Assembly: GCF_001028665.1 (NCBI RefSeq)
Contig: NZ_CP011503.1
Coordinates: forward strand, 2,356,001 to 2,420,000
Source: Burkholderia pyrrocinia
GTDB taxonomy: Bacteria; Pseudomonadota; Gammaproteobacteria; Burkholderiales; Burkholderiaceae
Direction of reading: 5' to 3'
Length of the DNA stretch: 64,000 bases
How positions within the stretch are numbered: the first letter of the stretch is position 1; the number at the start of each line of letters is the position of its first letter. Of the stretch, positions 53,400 to 62,969 are shown piece by piece. A program made the position numbers and the translations under genes. Below the pieces are notes generated by a model. That model searched no databases, was not told the origin of the DNA, and saw nothing but the letters and a program-made list of their open reading frames with translations.

Positions 53400-54874
53400 C
53401 GACGACGTTGTTGCTTGCGGCGGTCGTCGTGCTGGCCGTTGCGCTCGCGGTGGCGATCGTCGCGATCGTGCGCGGCGGCGGCCGTCACGACGATGCGGCG
53501 GTGCTCGGCGACCAGATCGAGGATGCCGCGCATGCGCAGGCGCGCGCGGTCGAGCGGCTCGAGCGCGAATTGCGCGGCGAGATCGTCGAGAACGCGCGCG
53601 GGTCGCGCACCGAACTGGCCGGCAGCTTCTCGCAGCTTCAGCAGACGCTCGCCGCGCAACTGACGAGCGTGGCGACCGTGCAGAACAACCAGATCGAGGG
53701 TTTCGCGCAACAGCTCGGCAAGCTCGTCGCCGCCAATGCGCAGCAGTTCGACGCGATGCGCGAGAGCGTGCAGCGCCAGGCGCAGCAGGCGCGCGAGGAG
53801 CAGACGGCCGCGCTCAGGATGTTCGGCGACACGTTGAATCGGCAGCTCACGCAACTGACCGAGGCGAACGATCGCCGGATCGGCGAGGTGCGCGCGACGC
53901 TCGAACAGCGGCTGAAGGAAATCGAGACCAACAATGCGGCGAAGCTCGAGGAGATGCGCCGCACCGTCGACGAGAAACTGCATGCAACGCTCGAGCAGCG
54001 GCTCGGCGAATCGTTCAAGCTCGTGTCGGACCGGCTCGAACAGGTCCATCGCGGGCTCGGCGAGATGCAGACGCTCGCGGCGGGCGTCGGCGATCTGAAA
54101 AAGGTCCTGACCAATGTGAAGACGCGCGGCACCTGGGGCGAAGTGCAGCTCGAGGCGCTGCTCGAACAGATGCTGACGCCCGACCAATACGCGAAGAACG
54201 TCGCGACGGTGCCGAAGAGCACCGAGCGCGTCGAATTTGCGATTCGGCTGCCGGGCCGCGATGCGGGCACGCGCGATGCACCGCCGGTGTGGTTGCCGAT
54301 CGACGCGAAATTCCCGCGCGAAGACTACGAGCGGCTGATCGATGCGCAGGAGCGCGCCGATGCGGCGGCGGTCGAGGAAGCGGCCCGCGCGCTCGAAGCG
54401 CGCGTGCGGCTGGAGGCGCGCACGATTGCCGAGAAGTACGTCGCACCGCCGCACACGACCGATTTCGCGCTGCTGTTCCTGCCGACCGAGGGGCTTTATG
54501 CGGAGATCCTGCGCCGCCCGGGGCTGACCGACCTGCTGCAGCGCGACTATCGCGTGACGGTTGCGGGGCCGACGACGCTCACCGCATTGCTGAACAGTCT
54601 GCAGATGGGGTTCCGCACGCTTGCGATCGAGCAGCGGTCGAGCGAGGTGTGGCAGGTGCTCGGCGCAGTGAAGACGGAGTTCGGCAAGTTCGGCGACGTG
54701 CTCGCGCGCACGAAGGCGCAGCTCGAAACGGTCACGCGCTCGATCGAGTCCGCCGAGCAGCGTACGCGCGTGATGAGCCGCAAGCTGAAGCAGGTCGAGG
54801 CGCTGCCGGGCGACACGGCGGCCGGGCTGCTCGGTGCGGACGGGGCCGACGGCGCAGACACAGACGACGCGTGA
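53396..54874 (+). CDS. rmuC: DNA recombination protein RmuC homologue
   Basis: A 492-residue RmuC family protein, which limits inversions at short repeats in E. coli. The N-terminal membrane segment (LLLAAVVVLAVALAVAIVAIV) is followed by a long coiled coil (about residues 30-230, rich in Gln/Glu/Arg). The nuclease-like RmuC domain comes next (GTWGEVQLEALLEQMLTPDQYAKNV, RLPGRDAG ... VWLPIDAKFPREDYERL, HTTDFALLFLPTEGLYAEIL and GPTTLTALLNSLQMGFRTLAIEQRSSEVW). Translationally coupled to the upstream dehydrogenase. Ends at a strong terminator. Confidence 0.94.
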   Translation: MTTTLLLAAVVVLAVALAVAIVAIVRGGGRHDDAAVLGDQIEDAAHAQARAVERLERELRGEIVENARGSRTELAGSFSQLQQTLAAQLTSVATVQNNQIEGFAQQLGKLVAANAQQFDAMRESVQRQAQQAREEQTAALRMFGDTLNRQLTQLTEANDRRIGEVRATLEQRLKEIETNNAAKLEEMRRTVDEKLHATLEQRLGESFKLVSDRLEQVHRGLGEMQTLAAGVGDLKKVLTNVKTRGTWGEVQLEALLEQMLTPDQYAKNVATVPKSTERVEFAIRLPGRDAGTRDAPPVWLPIDAKFPREDYERLIDAQERADAAAVEEAARALEARVRLEARTIAEKYVAPPHTTDFALLFLPTEGLYAEILRRPGLTDLLQRDYRVTVAGPTTLTALLNSLQMGFRTLAIEQRSSEVWQVLGAVKTEFGKFGDVLARTKAQLETVTRSIESAEQRTRVMSRKLKQVEALPGDTAAGLLGADGADGADTDDA

Positions 54875-54899
54875 CGCGCGTTGCCGATTCCGGCCGGAA

Positions 54900-54930
54900 C
54901 GAAAACGGGCGCCGCGGCGCCCGTTTTTTA
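54900..54930. terminator. bidirectional terminator after rmuC
   Basis: The perfect palindrome ACGGGCGCCGCGGCGCCCGT (54905-54924), with four A before and six T after. It separates rmuC from the convergent GNAT gene. Confidence 0.92.
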
Positions 54931-54952
54931 TGAAGCGATCGCCGGCTCGTGC

Positions 54953-55438
54953 TTACTGTCCGGCCAGCGTGTCCAGCGCGTCGCCCGTCACGCGGACGAT
55001 GCGCCATTCGGGCAGCACGGTTGCGCCCATCTTTTCGTAGAAATCGATCGCGGGCTGGTTCCAGTCGAGGACCGACCATTCGAAACGCCCGCAACGACGC
55101 TCGACGGCCAGCGCCGCGAGGTGACGCAGCATCGCGGTGCCGAGGCCGGTGCCGCGCTGCGACGGCTGCACGTACAGATCCTCGAGATAAAGGCCGCGAC
55201 GGCCGAGGAACGTCGAATAGTTGTGGAAGAACAGTGCATACGCGACGATCGCGCCGTTGCGCTCGGCGACGAGCGCCTCGGCTGCAGGCCGCTCGCCGAA
55301 CAGTGCGTCGGCGAGATCCGCTTCGGTCGCGACGAACAGGTGCGTGAGCTTCTCGAACTCGGCCAGCTCGCGCATCAGCGCGAGGATCGCGCCGACGTCG
55401 CGCGTTTCGGCCGCGCGGATCAGCGGCGCGTCGCTCAC
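54953..55438 (-). CDS. GNAT family N-acetyltransferase
   Basis: A 161-residue acetyltransferase. The fold is seen in IRAAETRDVGAILALMRELAEFEKL, LEDLYVQPSQRGTGLGTAMLRHLAALA (acetyl-CoA loop QRGTGLG) and RFEWSVLDWNQPAIDFYEKMGATVLPEWRIVRV. It is close to the spermidine/diamine acetyltransferase-like group (FEKL and DWN motifs), but the substrate is unknown. The start is a GTG at 55438 that overlaps the preceding stop by 4 bases (GTGA), so it is coupled to the small membrane protein. Confidence 0.87.
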   Translation of the reverse strand: MSDAPLIRAAETRDVGAILALMRELAEFEKLTHLFVATEADLADALFGERPAAEALVAERNGAIVAYALFFHNYSTFLGRRGLYLEDLYVQPSQRGTGLGTAMLRHLAALAVERRCGRFEWSVLDWNQPAIDFYEKMGATVLPEWRIVRVTGDALDTLAGQ

Positions 55439-55710
55439 GCTTCCTCCGGCGGATCGGACAACACGATCTCGATGCCGCCGAAGCGCGACGCGACCCAGTT
55501 GTATGCGTGGCATGCGATCCACAGCAGCACGAAGCCGAGGATGGCGTTCAGCAGCAGCGCGCTCAGGATCGTGCTCAGTTCGACCATCCCGTAGCGGATG
55601 TACGCAACGAGAATGCCGAGCAGCACGATCGGCACGCTGAACGTCAGGTAGACGAGGATCAGCGCCTTTGCGGTCTGTCCCGCGGCGATCGACGAAATTT
55701 GTTTCTTCAT
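55435..55710 (-). CDS. small inner-membrane protein
   Basis: A 91-residue hydrophobic protein with two membrane segments (LILVYLTFSVPIVLLGILVAYI and LLLNAILGFVLLWIACHAYNWVA) and an acidic C-terminal tail (DPPEEA). It matches a family of uncharacterised beta-proteobacterial membrane proteins that I cannot name. It lies 39 bases after moeA and overlaps the GNAT gene, so it is probably in the moa-mob-moe transcript. Confidence 0.75.
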   Translation of the reverse strand: MKKQISSIAAGQTAKALILVYLTFSVPIVLLGILVAYIRYGMVELSTILSALLLNAILGFVLLWIACHAYNWVASRFGGIEIVLSDPPEEA

Positions 55711-55749
55711 GTGCGGATTGCCCCCGTAGAGATATACCGATAGTGGAAT

Positions 55750-57048
55750 TCAGATCAGGCCGTCGAGCGGCAGGATGTCGACCGGGCTGCCCGCGTCGAC
55801 TGCCGCGGTATCGTGGCCCAGAACGATGAAACAATTGGCGGCGGCGAGTCCGCTCAGCGACGCGGAACTCTGCGAACCGGCCGGCGCGACGTGCCAGCGA
55901 CCGTCGGCGGCACGCGTCGCGATGCCGCGCAGGTACTCGGTGCGGCCGGGACGCGTTTTCAGCGCATGCGTGCTGAGCGCCGTGTACGTCGCCGGCGGTG
56001 GCGTCTGCGCACCGGCCAGCGTCAGCAGCGCGGGGCGCACGATCGCGTAGAACGTGACGGCGGACGCGACCGGATTGCCGGGCAGCCCGAAGAACAGCGC
56101 GTGACCGGCGCCGCCGGTCGAGCGCGCAAGCGTACCGCACGCGAGCGGCCGGCCGGGCCGCAGCGCGAGGCTCGCGAACGTGACGTCGCCGAGCCGCGCC
56201 ATCACGTCGCGCGTGAAGTCGGCCTCGCCGACCGATACGCCGCCGGACGTGATTACCGCGTCGGCCTGCGCGGCGACGGCGTCGCGCAGCGCGGCTTCGA
56301 GCGCGGCCGGGTCGTCTCGGACGATCCCGAGATCGATCGCGTCGACGTGCAGCCTTTCGAGCATCGCGATCAGCATCCCGCGATTGCTGTCGTACAGCGT
56401 GCCGCGGCCGAGCGGCTCGCCGGGCTCGCGCAGTTCGTCGCCGGTCGAGAACACGGCAACGCGCACGCGCCGGCGCACCGTGACGTCGGTGAAGCCGAAC
56501 GACGCGAGCAGGCCGAGATCGGACGGCCGCAGGATGCGGCCCGCGGCGAGTACACAGGCGCCGCTCGCGAGATCCTCGCCGGCCTTGCGGCAGTTCGCGC
56601 CGCGCGCGACGTCGTGCGCGGCGAAGCCGATCGTGTCGCCGTCGACGCGCACGCGTTCCTGCGGAATCACGGTGTCGCATCCGTCCGGCATCGGCGCACC
56701 CGTCATGATGCGCACGCATGAGCCGGCGGCCACGGCACCGTCGAACGGATGGCCCGCGAACGCGGTGCCGGCGACCGTCAGCGCGACGTCCCCCTGCGGC
56801 GACGCGGGCGCGCAGGCACCGCCGTCGAATGCATAGCCGTCCATCGCCGAGTTGTCGTACGCGGGAATGTCGAAGGGCGCGTTCACGTCGGCCGCAAGCA
56901 CGCGGTCGAGCGCATCGCGCAGCGTCACCGTGTCGCACGCATCCACAGGCACCGCGAAGCGGCACGCGAGCGCCTGCGCGTCGGCGAGCGACAGCGGGGC
57001 GTCGGAATCGGGTGCGGTTCGGGAGGCGGGCGAGGATTGCGTGATCAT
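55750..57048 (-). CDS. moeA: molybdopterin molybdenumtransferase
   Basis: Inserts molybdate into adenylylated molybdopterin. The 432 residues have the MoeA signature: DVNAPFDIPAYDNSAMDGYAFDG, GSCVRIMTGAPMPDGCDTVIPQE, the MPT-binding loop VFSTGDELREPGEPLGRGTLYDSN, GGVSVGEADFTRDV and FGLPGNPVASAVTFYAIVRP. Domain order fits MoeA. ATG 57048 follows the mobA stop after 112 bases. Third gene of moaA-mobA-moeA, reading toward lower coordinates. Confidence 0.95.
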   Translation of the reverse strand: MITQSSPASRTAPDSDAPLSLADAQALACRFAVPVDACDTVTLRDALDRVLAADVNAPFDIPAYDNSAMDGYAFDGGACAPASPQGDVALTVAGTAFAGHPFDGAVAAGSCVRIMTGAPMPDGCDTVIPQERVRVDGDTIGFAAHDVARGANCRKAGEDLASGACVLAAGRILRPSDLGLLASFGFTDVTVRRRVRVAVFSTGDELREPGEPLGRGTLYDSNRGMLIAMLERLHVDAIDLGIVRDDPAALEAALRDAVAAQADAVITSGGVSVGEADFTRDVMARLGDVTFASLALRPGRPLACGTLARSTGGAGHALFFGLPGNPVASAVTFYAIVRPALLTLAGAQTPPPATYTALSTHALKTRPGRTEYLRGIATRAADGRWHVAPAGSQSSASLSGLAAANCFIVLGHDTAAVDAGSPVDILPLDGLI

Positions 57049-57160
57049 CAGTCGGACTGCGCGGCGAGGCGTATCGGGTTCGTGGCCGGTGGCGCGAGGA
57101 GGGTGCCTGAGTGCGGGTTTCGCGTGCGGTGGGTGCCGGGCGGGAACGGTGCGGGCGCCG

Positions 57161-57778
57161 TCAGCGACGGGCCAGCGCGGCGAGTTCCTGCCAGGAGTTG
57201 GCATTGTAAAACGCACGCTCGTCGCGAAACTCGACTTCAACCGTCTTGTGGCGTGCGTACCACGCACGCACCTTGCGATCGCCGGCCGCGAGCCGCGCGG
57301 CGAGATCGTCGGCCAGCGCCGTGCGCAGCAGCGCGAACGTCGGCTGTGGCGAGCGCGCCTGCTGCGCATCGACGGTCACCGCCATCGCGATGTCGGCCTG
57401 CTGTGCGTCGAGCGCCGCAAGCAGCCGCGCGACGAGGTCGGCGGGCAGAAATGGCGTATCGCATGGCGAGCACGCGACGAGCGGCGCGCGCGCGGCCCGC
57501 ATGCCGGCGAGCAGGCCCGCGAGCGGGCCGGGGAAATCGGGTGTTTCGTCCGCGACGATGCGCGCGTCGAACGGCGCACCGAGCTCCGCGTAGAGATCGG
57601 CGTGGCGATTCGCGCTGATCAGCGTCTCGTCGACCTGCGGCGAGAGCCGGCGCAGCACGTGCAGCGCGAGCGGCGTACCGTCGAGCAGTTGCAGGCCCTT
57701 GTCGACGCCGTCCATGCGCGTGGCGCGCCCGCCCGCGAGCAGCAGGCCGGCGATCGAAGGAGAGGCGGAAACGGGCAT
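57161..57778 (-). CDS. mobA: molybdenum cofactor guanylyltransferase
   Basis: Joins GMP to Mo-molybdopterin to make the bis-MGD cofactor. The 205 residues begin with the nucleotidyltransferase motif IAGLLLAGGRATRMDGVDKGLQLLDGTPLALHVLRRL, then LAGLLAGMRAARAPLVACSPCDTPFLPADLVARL with the metal-binding Asp of CDTPFLP. LPQPTFALLRTALADDLAARLAAGDRKVRAW is MobA-like. Starts 28 bases after the moaA stop, so it is in the same operon. Confidence 0.94.
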   Translation of the reverse strand: MPVSASPSIAGLLLAGGRATRMDGVDKGLQLLDGTPLALHVLRRLSPQVDETLISANRHADLYAELGAPFDARIVADETPDFPGPLAGLLAGMRAARAPLVACSPCDTPFLPADLVARLLAALDAQQADIAMAVTVDAQQARSPQPTFALLRTALADDLAARLAAGDRKVRAWYARHKTVEVEFRDERAFYNANSWQELAALARR

Positions 57779-57806
57779 CGTGCGCAGGCGGAAAGGGCGG
57801 CGTGCG

Positions 57807-58919
57807 TCAGCCGCCGATATACGACATTTCGACGCGCTTGCCGGCGCCGTCGGGCACGGTTTCGGCCGACACGCTGCCGCGCAGTTGCGAATAGCGGTCG
57901 GTGCGCGCCTGCCAGATGCGGGCGATCGCGGTCGCGATCTCGGCGTCGCTCGCGCCGCCGCGCACGAGTGCGCGCAGGTCGTGGCCCGTCGACGCGAACA
58001 GGCACAGGTACAGCTTGCCTTCGGTCGACAGCCGCGCGCGCGTGCAGTCGCCGCAGAAGGCCTGCGTGACGCTCGAGATCACGCCGATCTCGCCTTGGCC
58101 GTCCGCGTAGCCCCAGCGCTGCGCGGTTTCGGCCGCCGTGTGCGCGTCGAGCGGTACGAGCGGGAATTGTTCGGCGATCCGCGCAATGACGTCGGCCGAC
58201 GGCAGCACCTCGGTCATGTTCCAGCCGTTCGACGTGCCGACGTCCATGTATTCGATGAAGCGCAAGATCACGCCGGTGCCGCGGAAACGCTCGGCCATCG
58301 GCAGGATCTCGCCGTCGTTGGTGCCGCGCTTCACGACCATGTTGACCTTGACGGGCGTGAGGCCCACGGCCTGGGCCGCGAAGATGCCGTCGAGCACGTC
58401 GGCGCTCGCGAACTCGGCGTCGTTCATGCGCTTGAACAGCGTATCGTCGAGCGCGTCGAGGCTGACCGTCACGCGCGTGAGCCCGGCGTCCTTCAGCGCG
58501 CGCGCCTTGCGTGCGAGCAGCGAGCCGTTGGTCGTCAGCGTCAGGTCGAGCGGGCGCCCGTCGTGCGTCGTCAGGCGTGCGAGGCGCTCGATCAGGAATT
58601 CGAGGTTCTTGCGCAGCAGCGGTTCGCCGCCCGTGATGCGGATCTTCTCGACGCCGTGTGCGACAAAGAGTCGCGCCACGCGTTCGATTTCCTCGTGGGT
58701 GAGCAGCGCGCTGTGCGGCAGGAACGCGTAGTCCTTGTCGAACACCGCGCGCGGCATGCAGTACACGCAGCGGAAGTTGCAGCGATCCGTCACCGAGATG
58801 CGCAGGTCGCGCAGCGGCCTGGCGAACGTGTCGGCCAGCGTGCCGTCGGGGGTATGCGCGACGCCGGAGACGTCCGGCATCCCGCTGACGTCGGCGAGAG
58901 GAATGATGCGTCGGGACAT
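57807..58919 (-). CDS. moaA: GTP 3',8-cyclase
   Basis: Radical SAM enzyme of the first step of molybdopterin synthesis. The 370 residues carry the SAM cluster motif CNFRCVYC (Cys47, Cys51, Cys54), the C-terminal cluster region [21 protein letters not shown] and the terminal MSYIGG, whose Gly-Gly end is needed for activity in this family. [17 protein letters not shown] and TTNGSLLA are also conserved. A TAAAAT -10 (minus strand, 58947-58952) lies 28 bases upstream. First gene of the moaA-mobA-moeA run. Confidence 0.96.
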   Translation of the reverse strand: MSRRIIPLADVSGMPDVSGVAHTPDGTLADTFARPLRDLRISVTDRCNFRCVYCMPRAVFDKDYAFLPHSALLTHEEIERVARLFVAHGVEKIRITGGEPLLRKNLEFLIERLARLTTHDGRPLDLTLTTNGSLLARKARALKDAGLTRVTVSLDALDDTLFKRMNDAEFASADVLDGIFAAQAVGLTPVKVNMVVKRGTNDGEILPMAERFRGTGVILRFIEYMDVGTSNGWNMTEVLPSADVIARIAEQFPLVPLDAHTAAETAQRWGYADGQGEIGVISSVTQAFCGDCTRARLSTEGKLYLCLFASTGHDLRALVRGGASDAEIATAIARIWQARTDRYSQLRGSVSAETVPDGAGKRVEMSYIGG

Positions 58920-58946
58920 GTTGAAAGAAGTGCGAGCCAGACCTCT

Positions 58947-58952
58947 ATTTTA
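58947..58952 (-). promoter_or_regulatory. putative -10 of the moaA promoter
   Basis: On the minus strand TAAAAT, preceded by the context GCTTGCGGC, lies between the rne terminator and moaA. No Moco riboswitch is visible: the gap before moaA is only 134 bases including the terminator. Confidence 0.4.
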
Positions 58953-59002
58953 GCCGCAAGCGACCGCCCGGGCCGGTGGGCGGAAACCCGCAGCGCGGAC
59001 AT

Positions 59003-59034
59003 GAAAAAAAAGCCCGCCGGAGGCGGGCTTTTCC
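59003..59034 (-). terminator. intrinsic terminator after rne
   Basis: On the minus strand AAGCCCGCC / GGCGGGCTT with a 3-base loop is followed by eight T (59003-59010 read as A on plus). Ends the rne transcript ahead of moaA. Confidence 0.92.
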
Positions 59035-59053
59035 TGGTCGGGCGATGCGCCGT

Positions 59054-62000
59054 TCAGTGGTGCGTTGTTTCGACCTGCTGCATCGGGGCCGTATCGGCCG
59101 GCGGCAGCGCCTTGCGTTCGCGCGGCACGCGGGCCGGACGCGGGAGGCGCGACGCGACTTCCTGCGCAGCGGCGAACTTGTCGGCGTCCGTGTTCACCCA
59201 GACGAGACCGGCCTGCTCCAGCACGACATCCAGGCTCGCCGAAGCGGGCGCGGCTACCGGTTGGACAGGGGCAGGAGCCGGTGCCGGTGCTGCAACGGCC
59301 TCGACCGGTGCCGGTTCGACATGCATCGGTGCGACAACCACCGGTTCGACAGCCACCGGTTCGACAGCCACCGGTTCGACAGCCACCGGAGCGGCTTCGG
59401 TCGTCACGGCCGGTGCGACCTGCTCGACGGGCGCGGACTGCGGCGCCTCGACAGCGGCCGGCACTGCTGCCGGTGCTGCAGGCACTTCGAACGCATCGGT
59501 CGGCGAAACCGCGACCGGAGCCGGACCGGCTTCCGTATCGACGGCCGGTGCGACCGGTGCCGGTTCTGCTGCCTGCACCGCGACGGCGGGCTCGACCGGA
59601 GCGGCCGGAGCCGCTTCGACCGGTGCCGGTTGCGCTTCGACAGCGGCCGGTGCGGCAGGCTGCTCGACGGTTGCCTCGACGACGACGGCGCCAGCCGCAG
59701 CCACGGCCGCGACGACTGCCGGTGCGGCCGTGTGGGCCGGTTCGGCAGCTGCCGATGCTTCCGGCGTCACGGTTTGCACGGCGGCTTCGCCATCCTGGCC
59801 TTGTTCGGCCTGGTCGACGATTGCGCCGTCTTCGTCACGTTCGCGACGACCGCCGCGGCGGCCGCGACGGCGACGACGGCGTTCCTCGCCGTCACGCGCG
59901 ACGGCTTCCGCATCGGCTGCCAGCTCGGCGCCGGGCAGCGCTTCTGCGACGACCTTGTCGGCTTCCGGTTCCGGATGGTTTTCACCACGGTTGACGGTCT
60001 CGAGCGTAGCCGCATGCTGGGTCGGCTTGCGGCGTTCGCCGCGCTCGCGACGCTCACCGCGCTCCTGGCGCTCGCCACGGCCGGCCGCGTCGACGCCTTC
60101 CGGCTGCTCGGCGCGCTCGCGCGGCTCGCGGTTCTCGCGCGGTTCACGCGGCTCACGGCTTTCACGCGGCTCGCGCGGTTCGCGACCTTCGCGCTGGCCA
60201 CGGCCCTCGCGACCTTCGCGGCCCTCACGACCTTCACGGTTTTCGCGACCTTCACGCGGTTCGCGACCCTCGCGCAGCTCACGGCCTTCACGCGGTTCGC
60301 GCGCTTCCTTGCCTTCGCGTTCCTGGCGCTGCGGCTGGCCACGACCTGCTGCTGCCTGGTCACGGCCGCCTTGCACCTGCTGCGCGCCGCCACGACGGTT
60401 GCGGTTGCGATCGCCGCCGCGCTGCTCGGTCTTCTCGGTACGCTCGCGAGCCGGGCGGGCCGCTTGTTCCTTCGCCGGTGCCGGAGCAACCGGCGCGGGC
60501 GCCGCAGCCGGCGACACGCCGAACAGACCCTTCAGCCAGCCGATGAAGCCGCCGCTTGTCGCGGCGACCGGTGCGGGGGCCGGAACGGGCTCGACCGGGC
60601 GCTGTGGCGCCGGGCTCGGGGCCGGACGCTCGGGCGTGATGCCCTTGACCGCCGCTTCCTGCTTCGGCTTCACTTCTGCGGTGCGCTTGCTGTAGCCGGT
60701 TTCCGACTCGAGTTCGCGAGCCGCTTCCTCGGCCATCTTCCAGGACGCGCGCGGATCGTCGAGGCGCGCGTCGTCGTGACGCAGGCGCTCGAGCTTGTAG
60801 TGCGGCGTATCGAGGTGCTTGTTCGGGATCAGCACGATGCCGACCTTGAAGCGCGACTCGATCTTGTTGATTTCCTGACGCTTTTCGTTGAGCAGGAAGG
60901 CGGTCACCTCGACCGGCACCTGGCAGTGGATCGCCGCGGTGTTTTCCTTCATCGCTTCTTCCTGAATGATCCGCAGGACCTGCAGCGCGGACGATTCGGT
61001 GTCGCGGATGTGACCGGTGCCGTTACAGCGCGGGCAGGTCACGTGGCTGCCTTCCGACAGGGCCGGGCGCAGGCGCTGGCGCGACAGCTCCATCAGGCCG
61101 AAGCGGGAGATCTTGCCCATCTGCACGCGCGCACGGTCATGCTTGAGCGCGTCTTTCAGGCGCTGCTCGACTTCGCGCTGGCTCTTCGCCGATTCCATGT
61201 CGATGAAATCGATCACGATCAGGCCGCCGAGGTCGCGCAGGCGGAGCTGGCGGGCGACTTCGTCGGCCGCTTCGAGGTTCGTGCGGGTTGCGGTTTCCTC
61301 GATGTCCGCGCCCTTGGTCGCACGCGCCGAGTTCACGTCGATCGCGACGAGCGCTTCGGTGTGGTCGATCACGATCGCGCCGCCGGACGGCAGCGGCACC
61401 GTGCGCGAATAGGCCGTTTCGATCTGGTGCTCGATCTGGAAGCGGGAGAACAGCGGCACGTCGTCGTGGTAGCGCTTCACCTTCGACACATTGTCCGGCA
61501 TCACGATATCCATGAACGCACGGGCCTGATCGTGGATCTCGGTCGTGTCGATCAGGATTTCGCCGATATCGGGCTGGAAATAGTCCCGGATCGCGCGGAT
61601 CACGAGGCTCGATTCCAGGTAGATCAGCATCGGCTGGCCGGAATTGCCGCTTTGCGACGCCGCTTCGATCGCGCGCCACAGTTGCAGCAGGTAGTTCAGG
61701 TCCCACTGCAGTTCCTCGGCGCTGCGGCCGATGCCCGCAGTACGGGCGATCATGCTCATCCCGTCCGGAATCTGCAGTTGCGACATCGTCTCGCGCAGTT
61801 CCTGGCGCTCGTCGCCCTCGATCCGGCGCGACACACCGCCGCCGCGCGGATTGTTCGGCATCAGCACCAGGTAGCGGCCTGCGAGCGAGATGAAGGTCGT
61901 GAGGGCGGCGCCCTTGTTGCCACGTTCTTCCTTCTCGACCTGGACGATCAGTTCCTGGCCTTCGCGCAGGGCATCCTGGATGCGCGCGGAGCGCATGTCG

Positions 62001-62245
62001 ATGCCTTCCTTGAAGTACTGGCGGGCAACTTCCTTGAACGGCAGGAAACCGTGGCGATCTTCGCCGTAGTTGACGAAGCACGCTTCGAGCGACGGCTCGA
62101 TGCGGGTGATGACACCTTTGTAGATATTGCCTTTGCGCTGTTCGCGCCCGGCTGTCTCGATGTCGATGTCGATGAGCTTTTGCCCATCGACGATGGCGAC
62201 GCGCAGCTCCTCCTGCTGCGTCGCATTGAACAGCATGCGTTTCAT
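59054..62245 (-). CDS. rne: ribonuclease E
   Basis: Essential endoribonuclease of mRNA decay and rRNA/tRNA processing. The 1063 residues have the S1 domain (about 38-120) and the DNase I-like catalytic core with Asp303 ([10 protein letters not shown]) and Asp346 (LIVIDFIDM). The zinc-link CPRC (Cys404, Cys407) follows; all positions match E. coli numbering. From about residue 530 the protein is natively disordered: an Arg/Glu-rich repeat ([11 protein letters not shown]), a VEPVAVEP repeat and Pro/Ala tracts, which in other species bind RNA and degradosome partners. CTGGAG lies six bases before ATG 62245. A long leader precedes it. Confidence 0.97.
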   Translation of the reverse strand: MKRMLFNATQQEELRVAIVDGQKLIDIDIETAGREQRKGNIYKGVITRIEPSLEACFVNYGEDRHGFLPFKEVARQYFKEGIDMRSARIQDALREGQELIVQVEKEERGNKGAALTTFISLAGRYLVLMPNNPRGGGVSRRIEGDERQELRETMSQLQIPDGMSMIARTAGIGRSAEELQWDLNYLLQLWRAIEAASQSGNSGQPMLIYLESSLVIRAIRDYFQPDIGEILIDTTEIHDQARAFMDIVMPDNVSKVKRYHDDVPLFSRFQIEHQIETAYSRTVPLPSGGAIVIDHTEALVAIDVNSARATKGADIEETATRTNLEAADEVARQLRLRDLGGLIVIDFIDMESAKSQREVEQRLKDALKHDRARVQMGKISRFGLMELSRQRLRPALSEGSHVTCPRCNGTGHIRDTESSALQVLRIIQEEAMKENTAAIHCQVPVEVTAFLLNEKRQEINKIESRFKVGIVLIPNKHLDTPHYKLERLRHDDARLDDPRASWKMAEEAARELESETGYSKRTAEVKPKQEAAVKGITPERPAPSPAPQRPVEPVPAPAPVAATSGGFIGWLKGLFGVSPAAAPAPVAPAPAKEQAARPARERTEKTEQRGGDRNRNRRGGAQQVQGGRDQAAAGRGQPQRQEREGKEAREPREGRELREGREPREGRENREGREGREGREGRGQREGREPREPRESREPREPRENREPRERAEQPEGVDAAGRGERQERGERRERGERRKPTQHAATLETVNRGENHPEPEADKVVAEALPGAELAADAEAVARDGEERRRRRRGRRGGRRERDEDGAIVDQAEQGQDGEAAVQTVTPEASAAAEPAHTAAPAVVAAVAAAGAVVVEATVEQPAAPAAVEAQPAPVEAAPAAPVEPAVAVQAAEPAPVAPAVDTEAGPAPVAVSPTDAFEVPAAPAAVPAAVEAPQSAPVEQVAPAVTTEAAPVAVEPVAVEPVAVEPVVVAPMHVEPAPVEAVAAPAPAPAPVQPVAAPASASLDVVLEQAGLVWVNTDADKFAAAQEVASRLPRPARVPRERKALPPADTAPMQQVETTHH
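59337..59391 (-). repeat. 15-bp tandem repeat in the rne 3' part
   Basis: The unit ACCGGTTCGACAGCC is repeated about three times in frame and encodes PVAVE steps ([13 protein letters not shown]). Length may vary between strains without frameshift. Confidence 0.85.
60095..60310 (-). repeat. degenerate repeat coding for the Arg/Glu-rich RNase E segment
   Basis: Variants of CGACCTTCACGG and GCGCGGTTCACG recur across about 200 bases. They encode REGREGREG and [10 protein letters not shown] steps. The repetition is at coding level with no conserved spacers, so it is not a CRISPR array. Confidence 0.75.
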
Positions 62246-62969
62246 GAACGACTCCAGGCAGCTCCGCAGCCGGCGCCTCGCGGTTGTCAGCCGCGAAGGC
62301 GGGAACGACGGCAGGCCGCACCTTGTTGTGTTGTCACGAGCACGCTGGAGCGGGAACGATGGCGGGGAGAATTGCCTGAAGAGGCGCTTGGGCCCGAAAG
62401 ACGGGGCCGGCGGCCGTAGGGCACCTGCGAATACGGCTTCAAAGCACGGCGTTCACACACCGCACGCTGCAAAAAAGCGCGCTAAGCCTGAGTCCGGGCA
62501 TTGCCACGGGCGCGCGCAATGCGTCGCGCGCGCCGACGGGCGGCAGATGCTGCGGCTTGGGCCGCAGCGGGGAGTATCGAATCCAGCCCGACTTTCCCGC
62601 TTGGGGTGTACTTCCCTGGTTTGACGTCGCCAAGCCCCGCACGCTTCGCGGGGCCAAATCGGGCGCAACGCCGTAATTTTCGCAACCGGCAGCCTGCGGA
62701 CGCACTTCGCGCCGTCGGGCTGCCGATCAAATTCTTTTCAACCAACTTTCCGTTACCGCGGCGCCTTGCCGACCGAATCCGCCTGTGGGCGCGATCCTTG
62801 CCGACGGGCGGCGCCGTGCGTGCAACTTGCTGCATCTCTTTGATTAGGGGCGAGCAGCGGACCCCCGGCGCAAGTAAAATAACGGTTTCCGCTTGCGCCT
62901 TGCCCGACTCGGTCGGGGCCGGCCGGTCAGGCCACCCTCAACGTCAGGCTGGGCAAAATTATATTCAGT
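62246..62969 (-). promoter_or_regulatory. 724-base rne leader / rluC upstream region with hairpins
   Basis: No convincing gene lies here. Reading toward rne, exact hairpins occur at 62549-62568 (8-bp stem, GCTGCGGC / GCCGCAGC, 4-base loop), 62391-62408 (GGCCC / GGGCC) and 62278-62296 (TCGCGG / CCGCGA, 7-base loop, close to the rne start). In E. coli the rne 5' UTR (about 360 nt) folds and lets RNase E control its own mRNA. The plus-strand side also holds TAAAAT at 62875-62880, a possible rluC -10. Confidence 0.55.

Noticed and set aside
54953..56965. 670-residue extension of the GNAT protein
   Set aside because: It runs antisense-composition through moeA in another frame; the GTG at 55438 overlapping the preceding stop explains the real start.
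58920..59053. Molybdenum cofactor riboswitch before moaA
   Set aside because: The gap is too short once the rne terminator is counted and I see none of the expected long helices.
60095..60310. CRISPR-like array of short repeats
   Set aside because: Repeats are degenerate, contiguous and in frame inside rne; there are no unique spacers and no cas genes.
57699..62419. Very long open frames (998 and 1147 codons) opposite moaA and rne
   Set aside because: They are antisense to firmly identified genes, have Arg/Ala/Gly-rich composition with no known domain, and arise from high GC content and skewed third positions.
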